This document shows positions 51,840 to 60,355 of a stretch of DNA of 64,000 bases, piece after piece. The notes under the pieces were generated by a model. It made no database searches. It was not told the DNA's origin and saw only the letters and a program-made list of their open reading frames with translations. Origin of the DNA: Salmonirosea aquatica (GTDB lineage: Bacteria > Bacteroidota > Bacteroidia > Cytophagales > Spirosomataceae); assembly GCF_009296315.1 (NCBI RefSeq), contig NZ_WHLY01000002.1:1054001-1118000 (forward strand), in the 5' to 3' direction. The position numbers and the translations under genes were made by a program. The first letter of the stretch is position 1, and each line of letters opens with the position of its first letter.

Positions 51840-52235
51840 CTACCCTAGCTTCCCAGCCGCCAGGAACAGCAATACCCAGCCTGCAATCATCAGCAAGCCC
51901 CCGATGGGTGCCACAGCGCCGAATTTGGTAATGCCGGTAAAACAAATGGCGTATAGCGATCCGGAAAAGATCAGTACTCCTGCGGCAAAAGCGTAACCCG
52001 ACCAGTTGAGCCATCTGACGGCTCCGAGCGACGGATCGCCCGCCTCGGCCCGGCCTAGTAGCAAGCCAACCAATACCAACGCCAGCGCGTGGTAAAACTG
52101 GTACTTGACTGCGGTTTCGAAGGTATCGGCCCTACCTGATGCTTCCAGGGAGGCTTTTAAGGCATGTGCGCCAAAGGCACCTATGGCTACGGCTAGGGCA
52201 CCCAGAATAGCCCCGGCTTGTAACATGAATTTCAT
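51840..52235 (-). CDS. DUF423 family membrane protein
   Basis: A 131-residue inner-membrane protein of the YgdD/DUF423 family. It starts MKFMLQAGAILGALAVAIGA, then FGAHALKASLEASGRADTFE, TAVKYQFYHALALVLVGLLL, SGYAFAAGVLIFSGSLYAIC and FGAVAPIGGLLMIAGWVLLF. The four helices and the conserved FGAHAL and YQFYHALAL motifs are all present. Function unknown. The start is at the MKF codon (52233-52235), which matches the family; eight extra upstream codons are not needed. Confidence 0.92.
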   Translation of the reverse strand: MKFMLQAGAILGALAVAIGAFGAHALKASLEASGRADTFETAVKYQFYHALALVLVGLLLGRAEAGDPSLGAVRWLNWSGYAFAAGVLIFSGSLYAICFTGITKFGAVAPIGGLLMIAGWVLLFLAAGKLG

Positions 52236-52351
52236 GGTTTTTGTGTAAAGCGTGAACAATAACTACTTCAAAGGTACGGTCACGGGTGTGGGCAAGCAAC
52301 TGACATTTGCTATTTCTTGCCTAACTTGCGGCGCAAACGGATTCAGCGCGC

Positions 52352-53398
52352 ATGACTTTACAAGCTTTCATTGCCCTGTGGACGCACCGCTACCACAAAT
52401 ATTCGCACATCGCCAAAGCGCATCTACGCGCCTATTGGGCGTGGCTTTATTTTTGCTGGAAGAAAAGAAATTTTGAAAAAGGAAAGCCGCTCATTGCGAT
52501 CATCCGCACGGAGCATTTTGGCGACATCGTAGCGGCCGAGCCACTTGCCCGCCACATCCGTGCCCTCTACCCTTCGGCGCATATCGTCTGGTTTGTAAAG
52601 CCCGCTTACCGCGAACTCATCGATACCAATCCGGCCATCGACGAGTCGTTCCCGGAGTTTTGTGTTACCCAGCGGTGCGTGCTGCTGCGTACGGGTGTTT
52701 TCGGCCAGGTATTTGAACTTCAATTCCGTAACAACAACCACTGTCCTACCTGCCAGGTTTTTCTGGAAAATCCCACGGCCCTGGCGCGGGGCATCAATGT
52801 CCATACCTATTTCAATTTTGGCAATCTGCTCGAGGTGTTTGCCCAAACGGCCGGATTGACACTACCCACCGACGATCAGCCCCGGTTGTACCTTCAGGAT
52901 CGTCATCGCCAAAAAGTGGATTCGCTGCATCTGCCTTCTGACTTCGTAGTAATTCACTGTCAATCCAACTATGCCCCTAAAGATTGGCCTGCCGGACGAT
53001 GGGAAGCTCTGATTGAACAATTGTCCACCAGGTACCCCTTTGCAATAATGGAAGTGGGCCTCAGGAGCAATCTTTCGGTTTCCAGCCCCGCCTATCGCAA
53101 CCTTTGCGGTCAGCTTTCAATTCTGGAAACCGCCGAAGTGATCCGGCGAGCCCGGTACTTCATTGGCCTCGACAGTGGACCTTCGCACCTGGCCAACGCC
53201 GTAGGTACCTTCGGCTTTATCCTGATGGGTTCTCTCAACGAATTTCCGGCCTATAACCCCTACTCAGGAGCGTACGGCCGGCAGCAGAATTGTGTATTGA
53301 TTCGACGCGAAGGACAACCCTGCGCGCAGCTACCCCTGGAAGTGGTTCAAGAAGCCATTGATCGGAAATTGGAGGTAGCTTCTTATAAAACCACCTAA
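52352..53398 (+). CDS. Glycosyltransferase family 9 protein
   Basis: A 348-residue heptosyltransferase-like GT9 enzyme, probably adding a sugar to lipopolysaccharide or a related glycan at the inner face of the membrane. Features are KPLIAIIRTEHFGDIVAAEP (the N-terminal R-x-x-x-x-G-D motif), LARHIRALYPSAHIVWFVKP, FVVIHCQSNYAPKDWPAGRW (nucleotide-sugar domain start, PxKxWP-like), LSILETAEVIRRARYFIGLD, then SGPSHLANAVGTFGFILMGS. The sugar is unknown. It overlaps the end of the convergent yggS gene by 4 bp. Confidence 0.9.
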   Translation: MTLQAFIALWTHRYHKYSHIAKAHLRAYWAWLYFCWKKRNFEKGKPLIAIIRTEHFGDIVAAEPLARHIRALYPSAHIVWFVKPAYRELIDTNPAIDESFPEFCVTQRCVLLRTGVFGQVFELQFRNNNHCPTCQVFLENPTALARGINVHTYFNFGNLLEVFAQTAGLTLPTDDQPRLYLQDRHRQKVDSLHLPSDFVVIHCQSNYAPKDWPAGRWEALIEQLSTRYPFAIMEVGLRSNLSVSSPAYRNLCGQLSILETAEVIRRARYFIGLDSGPSHLANAVGTFGFILMGSLNEFPAYNPYSGAYGRQQNCVLIRREGQPCAQLPLEVVQEAIDRKLEVASYKTT

Positions 53399-54057
53399 TG
53401 GCGGGCACCGAAAATGGCACTGCCAACCCTGACGAGGGTACTTCCTTCTTCTATCGCAATCCGGTAGTCTCCGCTCATACCCATCGACAGTTCACGCATG
53501 CTTACCTGCTCATTTTCCCGCGCTTTGAGCGAATCGAAAAAGGTACGCAGTCCCCGGAATTCTTTCCGGATTTGGGTTTCGGCGTCCGTGTTGGTAGCCA
53601 TGCCCATCAGGCCTACGATCCGCACGTTTTTCAGGGTACCCAGCTCGTCGGAAGCCAGCAATTCGAGTACTTCCTGTTCAGAGAATCCAAACTTGCTTTC
53701 TTCCTCGGCAATATGAACCTGCAACAGACATTCGATTATGCGGTTGTTTTTCTTGGCCTGTTTATCAATTTCTTTCAGTACTTTCAAGCTATCCACCGAG
53801 TGAATCAGCGCAACGAATGGCGCGATGTATTTCACTTTGTTGGTTTGTAAATGGCCGATCATGTGCCAGGCGATGTCCTGGGGCAAATGCTCGTGTTTTT
53901 CGACCATTTCCTGGACTTTGTTTTCACCGAACATCGTACAGCCCGCCTCGTAGGCTTCACGCAACAGGCCGATGGGTTTGGTTTTCGTAACGGCAACGAG
54001 CCGGGCTTTCGATCCGAGCTCTTGCGATATCTGGCCAATGGCCTTTTGTATTCTCAT
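53395..54057 (-). CDS. YggS family PLP-binding protein
   Basis: A 220-residue pyridoxal-phosphate homeostasis protein with the alanine-racemase N-terminal barrel fold. It has RLVAVTKTKPIGLLREAYEA (PLP Lys in TKTKP), MFGENKVQEMVEKHE, IAWHMIGHLQTNKVKYIA (WHxIGxLQxNK), ALIHSVDSLKVLKEID, CLLQVHIAEEESKFGF, VRIVGLMGMAT and LSMGMSGDYRIAIEEGSTLV-RVGSAIFG. It binds PLP and buffers free vitamin B6; no enzymatic activity is known for the family. The start at MRIQKAIGQ (54057) is preferred over one seven codons upstream. Confidence 0.94.
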   Translation of the reverse strand: MRIQKAIGQISQELGSKARLVAVTKTKPIGLLREAYEAGCTMFGENKVQEMVEKHEHLPQDIAWHMIGHLQTNKVKYIAPFVALIHSVDSLKVLKEIDKQAKKNNRIIECLLQVHIAEEESKFGFSEQEVLELLASDELGTLKNVRIVGLMGMATNTDAETQIRKEFRGLRTFFDSLKARENEQVSMRELSMGMSGDYRIAIEEGSTLVRVGSAIFGARH

Positions 54058-54185
54058 AGATTTATCGTCTTTAATCAACTGTATATGAACTATTTAAAAT
54101 AGATATTAAAATAATCCGCTATATTTGCCGGAAAAAATACTTTCAAAAAGTACTGGTACCTCTTCAACCCTAACCAAATCACTGT

Positions 54186-55126
54186 ATGGATTACAATCAG
54201 GAGCAAAAGCGCGACCGTAAAACCCTCTTGTGGGCTGCTTTGGCCGTTTTGGCCTTGCTGAATATCGTGCTTCTCTACTTTTTCTATCAGGAAAGGCAGG
54301 AAAATGACAGCAAAGATACCATCATTGCTGCCAAGACCGAGGAAGTCTTGTTTACCAAAACAAAACTGGACTCCATTTCGGCGCAGCTGGACGCCAAAAT
54401 TGCCGAAATTCAGCAATTGGGCGGGAGTGTCGATTCCCTGGTTTCGCTAAAACAGCAACTTGAGAAGGACAAACAATCGCTGAAAAACCTCAACACGTAT
54501 TCGGCTAAAAAATACGAAGATAAGATTCGTTCATACGAAGCCATTCTGAATCAGAAAGATCAGGACATAGCCCGGTTGAAAGAAGAGTTAGGGGTTGTTA
54601 CGGCTAAAAACGAAGAGCTCACGCAGACCGTCACGGGCTTGGAAGGAGAGCGGCAGGCTCTGACTGATTCGGTAACGAATTATGCTGTGCAAAACCGGGA
54701 ACTGAACGAAAAAGTGACGATTGCTTCCGCACTGCGGGCCGAGAAAATAAGCGTCAACGCCCTGTCGTCTAAGGGCAAGGAACGGGAAGGGGGAAATTAC
54801 AAAGCCCGCCGGATCGACAAGCTGAAGGTAAGCTTTGTCCTGGGTCCCAACTCCATCGCCCGGCAGGATCGCAAGGAAATCTATCTGCGCATTCTTGACC
54901 CCAACGGAGCCGTTCTTTCCGATATGGCTACGGGGTCCGGAGCTTTTATTTACAATGGCCGCGAAATGATTTACAGTTCAAAAGAGGCCGTTAACTTCGA
55001 TAACACCCAGCAGTCGGTCGATATCATGTACGGACGTGGGGGGTACCCTTGAAGGATGGAAAATACACCGTGGAACTTTACAGCGAGGGGTTCAAGATCG
55101 GACAGGGAGATTTTACAGTCAAGTAA
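54186..55126 (+). CDS. Membrane-anchored coiled-coil protein, frameshifted near its 3' end
   Basis: Begins MDYNQEQKRDRKTLLWAALA, then one membrane helix (LAVLALLNIVLLYFFY, about 19-37). Next is a long heptad-rich coiled coil (about 40-200: TKLDSISAQLDAKIAEIQQL, DKIRSYEAILNQKDQDIARL, KEELGVVTAKNEELTQTVTG), then a beta-rich C-terminal domain (KLKVSFVLGPNSIARQDRKE, IYLRILDPNGAVLSDMATGS). The frame stops at 55052 right after six G's and TACCC. One extra G (GTGGGGGGG) would continue it to LKDGKYTVELYSEGFKIGQG-DFTVK and a TAA at 55124-55126, giving 313 residues. No family is recognised; a periplasmic structural or envelope role is likely. Confidence 0.75.
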
Positions 55127-55231
55127 GTAGAGTTGTGGGGCCACAGCTTTCTTAGTTTTTGGAACAGCAGGTGGCCCGCTGTTGTCACGCCTTTGCACTA
55201 GAAACTCGTCAATTTTACTGACTTACCCTGC

Positions 55232-55268
55232 ATAGGGCTTGCAACTCTGCGTTGCAAGCCCTATTTTT
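55232..55268 (+). terminator. Terminator upstream of rpsF
   Basis: A 14-bp perfect stem (ATAGGGCTTGCAAC), five-base loop, then five T's. It ends the coiled-coil gene's transcript before the ribosomal operon. Confidence 0.9.
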
Positions 55269-55322
55269 GCACCCTCATTTTGAGAACAATACCCATTTTT
55301 TATTACAAATCAATTTATTCGT

Positions 55323-55706
55323 ATGAACAATCAGTATGAAACGGTGTTCATTTTGACTCCCATCCTATCTGAGGCCCAGGTAGGGGACACCGTTGACAAG
55401 TTCCGCTCAATCCTCACCGAAAACGGCGCGGAACTGGTACATGAGGAAAACTGGGGACTGCGCAAGCTGGCCTACCCCATTCAGAAGAAAAGCAACGGAT
55501 TCTATCACCTGATCGAGTACAAAGCTCCCGGTACGGTGATCGACATCCTCGAAACGGCTTTCCGCCGCGACGAGCGTATCATGCGCTTTCTGACTGTAGC
55601 CCTGGACAAGCACGCCGTGGCTTACAACGAGAAAAAGCGTAAAGGCCTGGTAGGCAAGAAAAAGGAACAAGCGATCGATGAAACCCAAAAACCAGCAGCA
55701 GCCTAA
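55323..55706 (+). CDS. rpsF: 30S ribosomal protein S6
   Basis: A 127-residue S6 beginning [20 protein letters not shown]. It has the central [20 protein letters not shown] (KRLAYPI-like), [20 protein letters not shown] and a Lys-rich tail ([13 protein letters not shown]). S6 binds S18 in the platform of the small subunit. First gene of rpsF-rpsR-rplI, which is usual for this phylum; no priB or ssb lies between. Confidence 0.97.
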   Translation: MNNQYETVFILTPILSEAQVGDTVDKFRSILTENGAELVHEENWGLRKLAYPIQKKSNGFYHLIEYKAPGTVIDILETAFRRDERIMRFLTVALDKHAVAYNEKKRKGLVGKKKEQAIDETQKPAAA

Positions 55707-55709
55707 GCT

Positions 55710-55961
55710 ATGACACTCGTAAACGAACCCGTTGAAAAAAACGTAAACCGTAAGAAATACTGCCGCTTTAAGAAAGCCGGCATCAAGTATATCGACTATA
55801 AGGATCCCAATTTCCTTTTGAAACTGGTGAATGAGCAGGGCCGGATTCTGCCCCGCCGCCTGACCGGCACGAGCCTGAAGTACCAGCGTAAAGTGGCTCA
55901 AGCCATCAAGCGCTCGCGCCACCTGGCCCTGATGCCATTCGTGGCCGATCAATTGAAATAA
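55710..55961 (+). CDS. rpsR: 30S ribosomal protein S18
   Basis: An 83-residue S18 with [20 protein letters not shown] (the usual CRF-K-x-x-x-IDYKD motif), [20 protein letters not shown] and [19 protein letters not shown]. Full length. Starts three bases after rpsF; the complex with S6 is standard. Confidence 0.98.
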   Translation: MTLVNEPVEKNVNRKKYCRFKKAGIKYIDYKDPNFLLKLVNEQGRILPRRLTGTSLKYQRKVAQAIKRSRHLALMPFVADQLK

Positions 55962-55983
55962 ACCGTAAAAGAGATCGTAAGAA

Positions 55984-56427
55984 ATGGAAATCATACTAAT
56001 AACAGATATAGCCGGTGTAGGGTATAAGAACGACATCGTTTCGGTGAAACCCGGGTACGGTCGTAACTTCCTGATTCCGCAGGGGTATGCTATTCTGGCC
56101 AATTCGTCCAATCGCAAGATTGTGGAAGAAAACGTACGCCAGGCCTCACACAAGGCGGAAAAAATCAAGAGCGACGCCGAGGCGATTGCTGCGGCTATCG
56201 GCGACATGGTCATCGATATACCGGCAGTAGTGGGTGAAAGTGGCCGCATTTTCGGCCGCGTGACCAACACGCAGGTAGCCGACGCCCTGCAGGTGCGTGG
56301 GATCGATATCGACCGGAAGAAGATCACGGTGGATGAGGTGAAGTCGGTAGGTACTTATACGGCTGTCATCGACCTCCATAAGGAAGTTAAGCATAACGTT
56401 ACGATCAACGTCGTACCGGCCGAATAA
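55984..56427 (+). CDS. rplI: 50S ribosomal protein L9
   Basis: A 147-residue L9. The N-terminal domain is MEIILITDIAGVGYKNDIVS, VKPGYGRNFLIPQGYAILAN, with the connecting helix SNRKIVEENVRQASHKAEKI. The C-terminal domain has SGRIFGRVTNTQVADALQ and IDRKKITVDEVKSVGTYTAV. Full length. Last gene of the ribosomal unit, closed by a 40-nt palindromic terminator. Confidence 0.98.
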   Translation: MEIILITDIAGVGYKNDIVSVKPGYGRNFLIPQGYAILANSSNRKIVEENVRQASHKAEKIKSDAEAIAAAIGDMVIDIPAVVGESGRIFGRVTNTQVADALQVRGIDIDRKKITVDEVKSVGTYTAVIDLHKEVKHNVTINVVPAE

Positions 56428-56444
56428 TCTCCGATTGCATTAGG

Positions 56445-56484
56445 CAACGACAAAAGGCACGGAATTCCGTGCCTTTTGTCGTTG
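56445..56484 (+). terminator. Perfect 40-nt palindromic terminator after rplI
   Basis: The sequence equals its own complement over 40 bases (centre GGAATTCC). It starts 18 bp after the L9 stop and ends 16 bp before hemW. The right arm contains TTTTG rather than a long T-tract, so part of the stop may depend on stem strength. Confidence 0.7.
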
Positions 56485-56499
56485 TACCCTCCTGCTGCC

Positions 56500-57627
56500 A
56501 TGCATCTTTACGTTCATATCCCCTTCTGCCGTCAAGCCTGTCACTACTGCGATTTTCATTTCAGTACCAGCCTCCGTGACAAGGGTACGCTGGTTCAGGC
56601 TATCGCGTCTGAAATCAGACTGCAAAAGGATTACCTGCCCGGACGGGTATTGCAGACGGTGTATTTTGGCGGGGGTACCCCTTCGCTGCTGACGGAGTCG
56701 GAACTAGCCCTGTTGCTGGAGACCATTGGTACCCATTTTCAACTCAGACCCGACGCCGAAATCACCCTGGAAGCTAACCCCGACGATCTTTCGGAAGGTA
56801 CCCTCCGTACCCTTGCTTCGCAGGGAATCAACAGGTTGAGCATTGGCATCCAGTCATTTCATGATCCCCATCTGCGGTTTATGAACCGGGCGCATTCTGC
56901 CGAAGAAGCGGAGCGCAGCGTCAAGTCCGCCCAGGATATTGGTATTACCAACCTGACGGCGGATCTTATTTATGCCATTCCGTCGGCCGATGACAGCCTC
57001 CTACAAAGGGATATTGAAAAAATGCTGAGCCTGGAAATCGACCACATCTCGGCCTACTGCCTGACGATCGAGCCAAAAACCGTTTTTGGAAATTGGGTAA
57101 AGTCCAATAAAATTCAGCCAATTGACGATGAGTACGCCGCCGGGCAATTTGAACTCCTCATGGGTACCCTACAGCAGCATGGCTTCGACCAGTACGAAAT
57201 CTCCAACTTTGCTCGTAATCAGAAATACAGCCTGCACAATAGCGCTTACTGGCAGCGGCGACCCTACCTGGGGGTGGGGCCCAGCGCGCATTCGTACAAT
57301 GGTGCCAGCCGTCAGTATAATATCGCCAACAACGCCGCTTATGTGCGGGAAATCGCCAAAAGCAAACTGCCTTTTACTCTGGAAACGCTGACGCCCGCCG
57401 ACCAGGTCAACGAGTACCTGCTGACCGGCCTCCGTACCCGCTGGGGCTGTCGGCTTGAATTGTTGCAGGTGCTTTCCAATGGACAATTTCTCGCTCAAAT
57501 GGGCGAAGAAATCTTTCGCCTCTCTGAGGTGGGTTGGTTATGCTCGAAAGACGGCGTACTGTTGCTTACTGAAAAAGGAAAGCTCTTCGCGGATCGCGTA
57601 GCGGGTAGTCTTTTCATTGAAGACTAA
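56500..57627 (+). CDS. hemW: Radical SAM family heme chaperone HemW
   Basis: A 375-residue radical SAM protein; the start at MHLYVHIPFCRQACHYCDFH (56500) is the family N-terminus. The [4Fe-4S] cysteines are Cys10, Cys14 and Cys17 (CxxxCxxC). Other marks are TVYFGGGTPSLLTESELALL, ITLEANPDDLSEGTLRTLAS, GINRLSIGIQSFHDPHLRFM, DLIYAIPS and FDQYEISNFARNQKYSLHN, then YLGVGPSAHSY. The C-terminal HemN-like winged domain is present. HemW delivers heme to proteins; it is often mislabelled coproporphyrinogen oxidase, and a fourth Cys of true HemN (CxxxCxxCxC) is missing (CDF). Confidence 0.94.
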   Translation: MHLYVHIPFCRQACHYCDFHFSTSLRDKGTLVQAIASEIRLQKDYLPGRVLQTVYFGGGTPSLLTESELALLLETIGTHFQLRPDAEITLEANPDDLSEGTLRTLASQGINRLSIGIQSFHDPHLRFMNRAHSAEEAERSVKSAQDIGITNLTADLIYAIPSADDSLLQRDIEKMLSLEIDHISAYCLTIEPKTVFGNWVKSNKIQPIDDEYAAGQFELLMGTLQQHGFDQYEISNFARNQKYSLHNSAYWQRRPYLGVGPSAHSYNGASRQYNIANNAAYVREIAKSKLPFTLETLTPADQVNEYLLTGLRTRWGCRLELLQVLSNGQFLAQMGEEIFRLSEVGWLCSKDGVLLLTEKGKLFADRVAGSLFIED

Positions 57628-57663
57628 GAGCAGGAAAAACCTGAATGTAGCTCAACAAAAAAA

Positions 57664-57691
57664 GACGTCCCAGGTGATTCCCTGGAACGTC
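57664..57691 (-). terminator. Terminator after the PmoA-family gene
   Basis: GACGTCCCAGG paired with CCTGGAACGTC (one G-T pair). On the minus strand it runs into seven T's. It lies 28 bp beyond the stop at 57719. Confidence 0.85.
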
Positions 57692-57718
57692 CGCTAAGTA
57701 GTGTTCTTGATTCTTTTC

Positions 57719-58747
57719 TTATTTCACTTTTGCAAAATCGGCGGCCAGGGTATTCATTTCCTGGTCGGAAAGGTGGTGGGAAGCCACAACCATGCGGTAG
57801 CGCAGCGTAACGGAGTCCCCTTTTTTCAAGGCAAAATTCCGTGCGGCACTGGCTGATGAATACTCTTTATCACCCATTGGGTTGACAGCAAAAAGACCGT
57901 AACCCCGTGCGTGCCAGTAGGCTGGGTACCCTATATTTTTGGGATGATCCAAAATGGCCACGCTGATGTTTTCGCTACCGATTTTTCCCTCCAAATCGGT
58001 CCAGGCAGATTTTTTACCCCACACATCATCGCCTTCCACACCTTCTTTGTTGCGGTACTTACCCGTAACTCCTTCGTTGTTCAGGGAAGCCACTTTGGTC
58101 GCGACGCCGTTGGCATCGGTAAACACTTCGGCTTTATTGGACGGATGCTCCAGTTCACGCGCCAGCCGGATTGCGAACATTCCCTCTTTCGAATCCTCAA
58201 AGGTAACATCTTCTAGTGCCGTCAATGTGGCGATACGGTCGATAATGCGTTCGTCGCCGGTTGCCGTGAATATGAAGCTGGTCTTTTCTTTCAAAAAAGT
58301 GTCGCCATCCTGGCTTACCCAGTCAGCGGTTACGTCCAGTTCGCCTTTTCCCCGGCCACTTTTAATGTTGGTGATACCCGTGTGTATAATATCGCCGTAC
58401 TTATGCTTTGTGCGGTCCACGGCATTGGAACTATTCCAAAAGTCGTAGCCATTCACGTTCCCGTGGTTGAACCATACCCCTACATGGTGCGGGTGATCTA
58501 CCCGTTCGCCGGGCCGCGGCTCCATGGGCCAGCCCCGCGTAATGACCGTCCCCTGCGCCGTTCTTACCGGATATAGTACCGCTTTTTTCAGGGTTTCGGT
58601 ACCGGGATAGATGTAAGCAGTGAAAGGCTTTCCATCCACATTGACCGTCACTTTCTTCTCGGCTGCATTATTAGTCAGTTCGACCCGCTGGGCGTTCGTC
58701 AAATGAGCGGTCAACATCAAAACGGGCAGTAAAAGTATCTTTTTCAT
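57719..58747 (-). CDS. PmoA/DUF6807 family secreted protein
   Basis: A 342-residue exported protein; signal peptide MKKILLLPVLMLTAHLTNAQ. The DUF6807 (PmoA-like) domain shows VDGKPFTAYIYPGTETLKKA-VLYPVRTAQGTVITRGWPM, RVDHPHHVGVWFNHGNVNGY (the conserved DHPHHxGxW cluster), DFWNSSNAVDRTKHKYGDII and NIGYPAYWHARGYGLFAVNP. The name PmoA here does not mean methane monooxygenase. The family accompanies DUF1080 and Gfo/Idh genes in sugar loci, where it is thought to act on oxidised sugars; that is an inference from context. Confidence 0.87.
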   Translation of the reverse strand: MKKILLLPVLMLTAHLTNAQRVELTNNAAEKKVTVNVDGKPFTAYIYPGTETLKKAVLYPVRTAQGTVITRGWPMEPRPGERVDHPHHVGVWFNHGNVNGYDFWNSSNAVDRTKHKYGDIIHTGITNIKSGRGKGELDVTADWVSQDGDTFLKEKTSFIFTATGDERIIDRIATLTALEDVTFEDSKEGMFAIRLARELEHPSNKAEVFTDANGVATKVASLNNEGVTGKYRNKEGVEGDDVWGKKSAWTDLEGKIGSENISVAILDHPKNIGYPAYWHARGYGLFAVNPMGDKEYSSASAARNFALKKGDSVTLRYRMVVASHHLSDQEMNTLAADFAKVK

Positions 58748-58762
58748 ACTGGATATCTGGAT

Positions 58763-58814
58763 AAAAAGTGATCGTGTAATTGTACAAATTATCTTTTGCC
58801 AATTACACGATCAC
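58763..58814 (-). terminator. Terminator after the Gfo/Idh gene
   Basis: GTGATCGTGTAATTG and CAATTACACGATCAC (15-bp perfect stem, 17-base loop); on the minus strand it is followed by TTTTTAT. It separates the Gfo/Idh gene from the PmoA-family gene. Confidence 0.8.
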
Positions 58815-58835
58815 CCGGTTCAATAGTTCAACGGC

Positions 58836-60176
58836 TTAACTAACAACAATATCACTTTTCTTCTCATCCCAAGTCACCCGTTTTCCGGTATGCAGCGCCT
58901 GCGTAGCCATGATATTGGCCACGGCGTGGTTGAAGCCCGCCCGGGCGGGAGCGTTAGGCTGTTTGCGGCTACGGATACACTCCATCCAGTTGAGCATGTG
59001 CAGCGACGTCATGGGATCTGCACCGGTGTTGGCACCGGTCTCCATTTTGGCTACCTCGCCCAGTTTCATTTTGGGCAACAGATTGGGCTTCATGCCCATC
59101 GCCTTAGCGGGGCCTGCCTGCAAGCCTCCTTCGGGGGTGATCTCGTTGGTGTCCAGGTTGATCATCCCAGCGTTGGAGTAGTAGTATTCTTTTACATCAC
59201 CCGCAGCCTGGTGCATCCGGGATGAATAAATCACCTGAAAGGCTTTGGAAGGATCGTCAAAGGGCCCGTATTCAAATACCGCGGAGAAAGTATCCGCATT
59301 CACCCGTCCATCTTTCCATACGTATACCCCACCGTTGGCCGATACGCTACGCGGAGCGTTCAGTCCCGAAAACCAGTGAACGGTATCAATCTGGTGGGAC
59401 ATCCATTGTCCTGGAATTCCCGATGAGTAGGGATAGAACAAACGATATTCAAGATAGAAGCGGGGATTCCAGGCTACCTTGGGACGGTTCATGAGAAAGC
59501 GATCCCAGTCGGTATCCTCTTTGCGGATTTCCTTGGTCAGTTCGGGTAGCCGCCAGCGGCCGGGCTGATTGACGTTCCAAGTCATTTCTACCATCGAAAT
59601 AGGGCCAAATTCACCGGAATTGATGAATTTATTTGCCGCATGGTAATTAGGCGCGGAGCGACGCTGTGAACCTACCTGTACAATTTGTTTGGAAGCTTCG
59701 GCCGTTTTCAGGCACAGTTTGGCATCTTCCAGCGATTCGGCAAAGGGTTTTTCCATGTACACATCGCGACCCGACTTGATGGCGGCGGTGCTATGCAAGG
59801 CATGCTGGAAATCGGCCGTACTGATGATCACGGCATCCACATCCTTGCGGTCGAGGAGTTCGTCATTGTTGCGGCATTTGACAAAATCATTCGCTGCCGA
59901 AGGCTTGCCTTTGAAAAAAGCTTCCGCTTCGTCGCGGCGGCGGTTCCAGATATCGGACACACCCATGAATTCGAAGTTCATCGCTTTCGAGTGATCCGCA
60001 AAGCTGGGAGCCAGCGAAGACCGGAACCGATTGGAGAAACCGATGATACCCACCCGAACGCGATCATTCGCACCAATAATCCTGTTATAACTGGCGGCGC
60101 TCATGGCCCGCGTACCTATGGCTACGCCCGCCGAAGCCAGGGTAGCTTTTTTTATAAAATCCCTTCTGTTGTCCAT
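58836..60176 (-). CDS. Gfo/Idh/MocA family oxidoreductase, Tat-exported
   Basis: A 446-residue NAD(P)-dependent sugar oxidoreductase. The N-terminus MDNRRDFIKKATLASAGVAI is a twin-arginine signal (RRDFIKK), so it acts in the periplasm with its cofactor bound before export. The Rossmann part has RVGIIGFSNRF (GxxGxx), DVDAVIISTADFQHALHSTA, AIKSGRDVYMEKPFAESLED (the EKP motif) and QVGSQRRSAPNYHAANKFIN. The C-terminal domain has PGQWMSHQIDTVHWFSGLNA and NLDTNEITPEGG. Such exported Gfo/Idh enzymes oxidise glycosides to 3-keto sugars in Bacteroidota. The neighbouring DUF1080 protein supports this. Confidence 0.92.
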   Translation of the reverse strand: MDNRRDFIKKATLASAGVAIGTRAMSAASYNRIIGANDRVRVGIIGFSNRFRSSLAPSFADHSKAMNFEFMGVSDIWNRRRDEAEAFFKGKPSAANDFVKCRNNDELLDRKDVDAVIISTADFQHALHSTAAIKSGRDVYMEKPFAESLEDAKLCLKTAEASKQIVQVGSQRRSAPNYHAANKFINSGEFGPISMVEMTWNVNQPGRWRLPELTKEIRKEDTDWDRFLMNRPKVAWNPRFYLEYRLFYPYSSGIPGQWMSHQIDTVHWFSGLNAPRSVSANGGVYVWKDGRVNADTFSAVFEYGPFDDPSKAFQVIYSSRMHQAAGDVKEYYYSNAGMINLDTNEITPEGGLQAGPAKAMGMKPNLLPKMKLGEVAKMETGANTGADPMTSLHMLNWMECIRSRKQPNAPARAGFNHAVANIMATQALHTGKRVTWDEKKSDIVVS

Positions 60177-60229
60177 GTTTCTATAATTATAAGATATGAG
60201 TTATGAGATCTTTTGAATTTAACTTAGTG

Positions 60230-60257
60230 CGCCAGGTACCTTCCAAGGTACCTGGCG
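60230..60257. repeat. 28-nt perfect palindrome with two GGTACC
   Basis: CGCCAGGTACCTT-CC-AAGGTACCTGGCG, between the DUF1080 gene and the Gfo/Idh gene, about 54 bp upstream of the Gfo/Idh start. No T-tract follows on either strand. It could be an operator, an attenuating hairpin in the leader, or a processing site. Confidence 0.6.
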
Positions 60258-60355
60258 TACATTTACACAAACTCGCAGGAGATTTCCCCCTAAATAAAAG
60301 TGCGCTTATTGAAAATATACCCTTCGCGCTCTTCAGAACATCGCACCTTTTCCAC

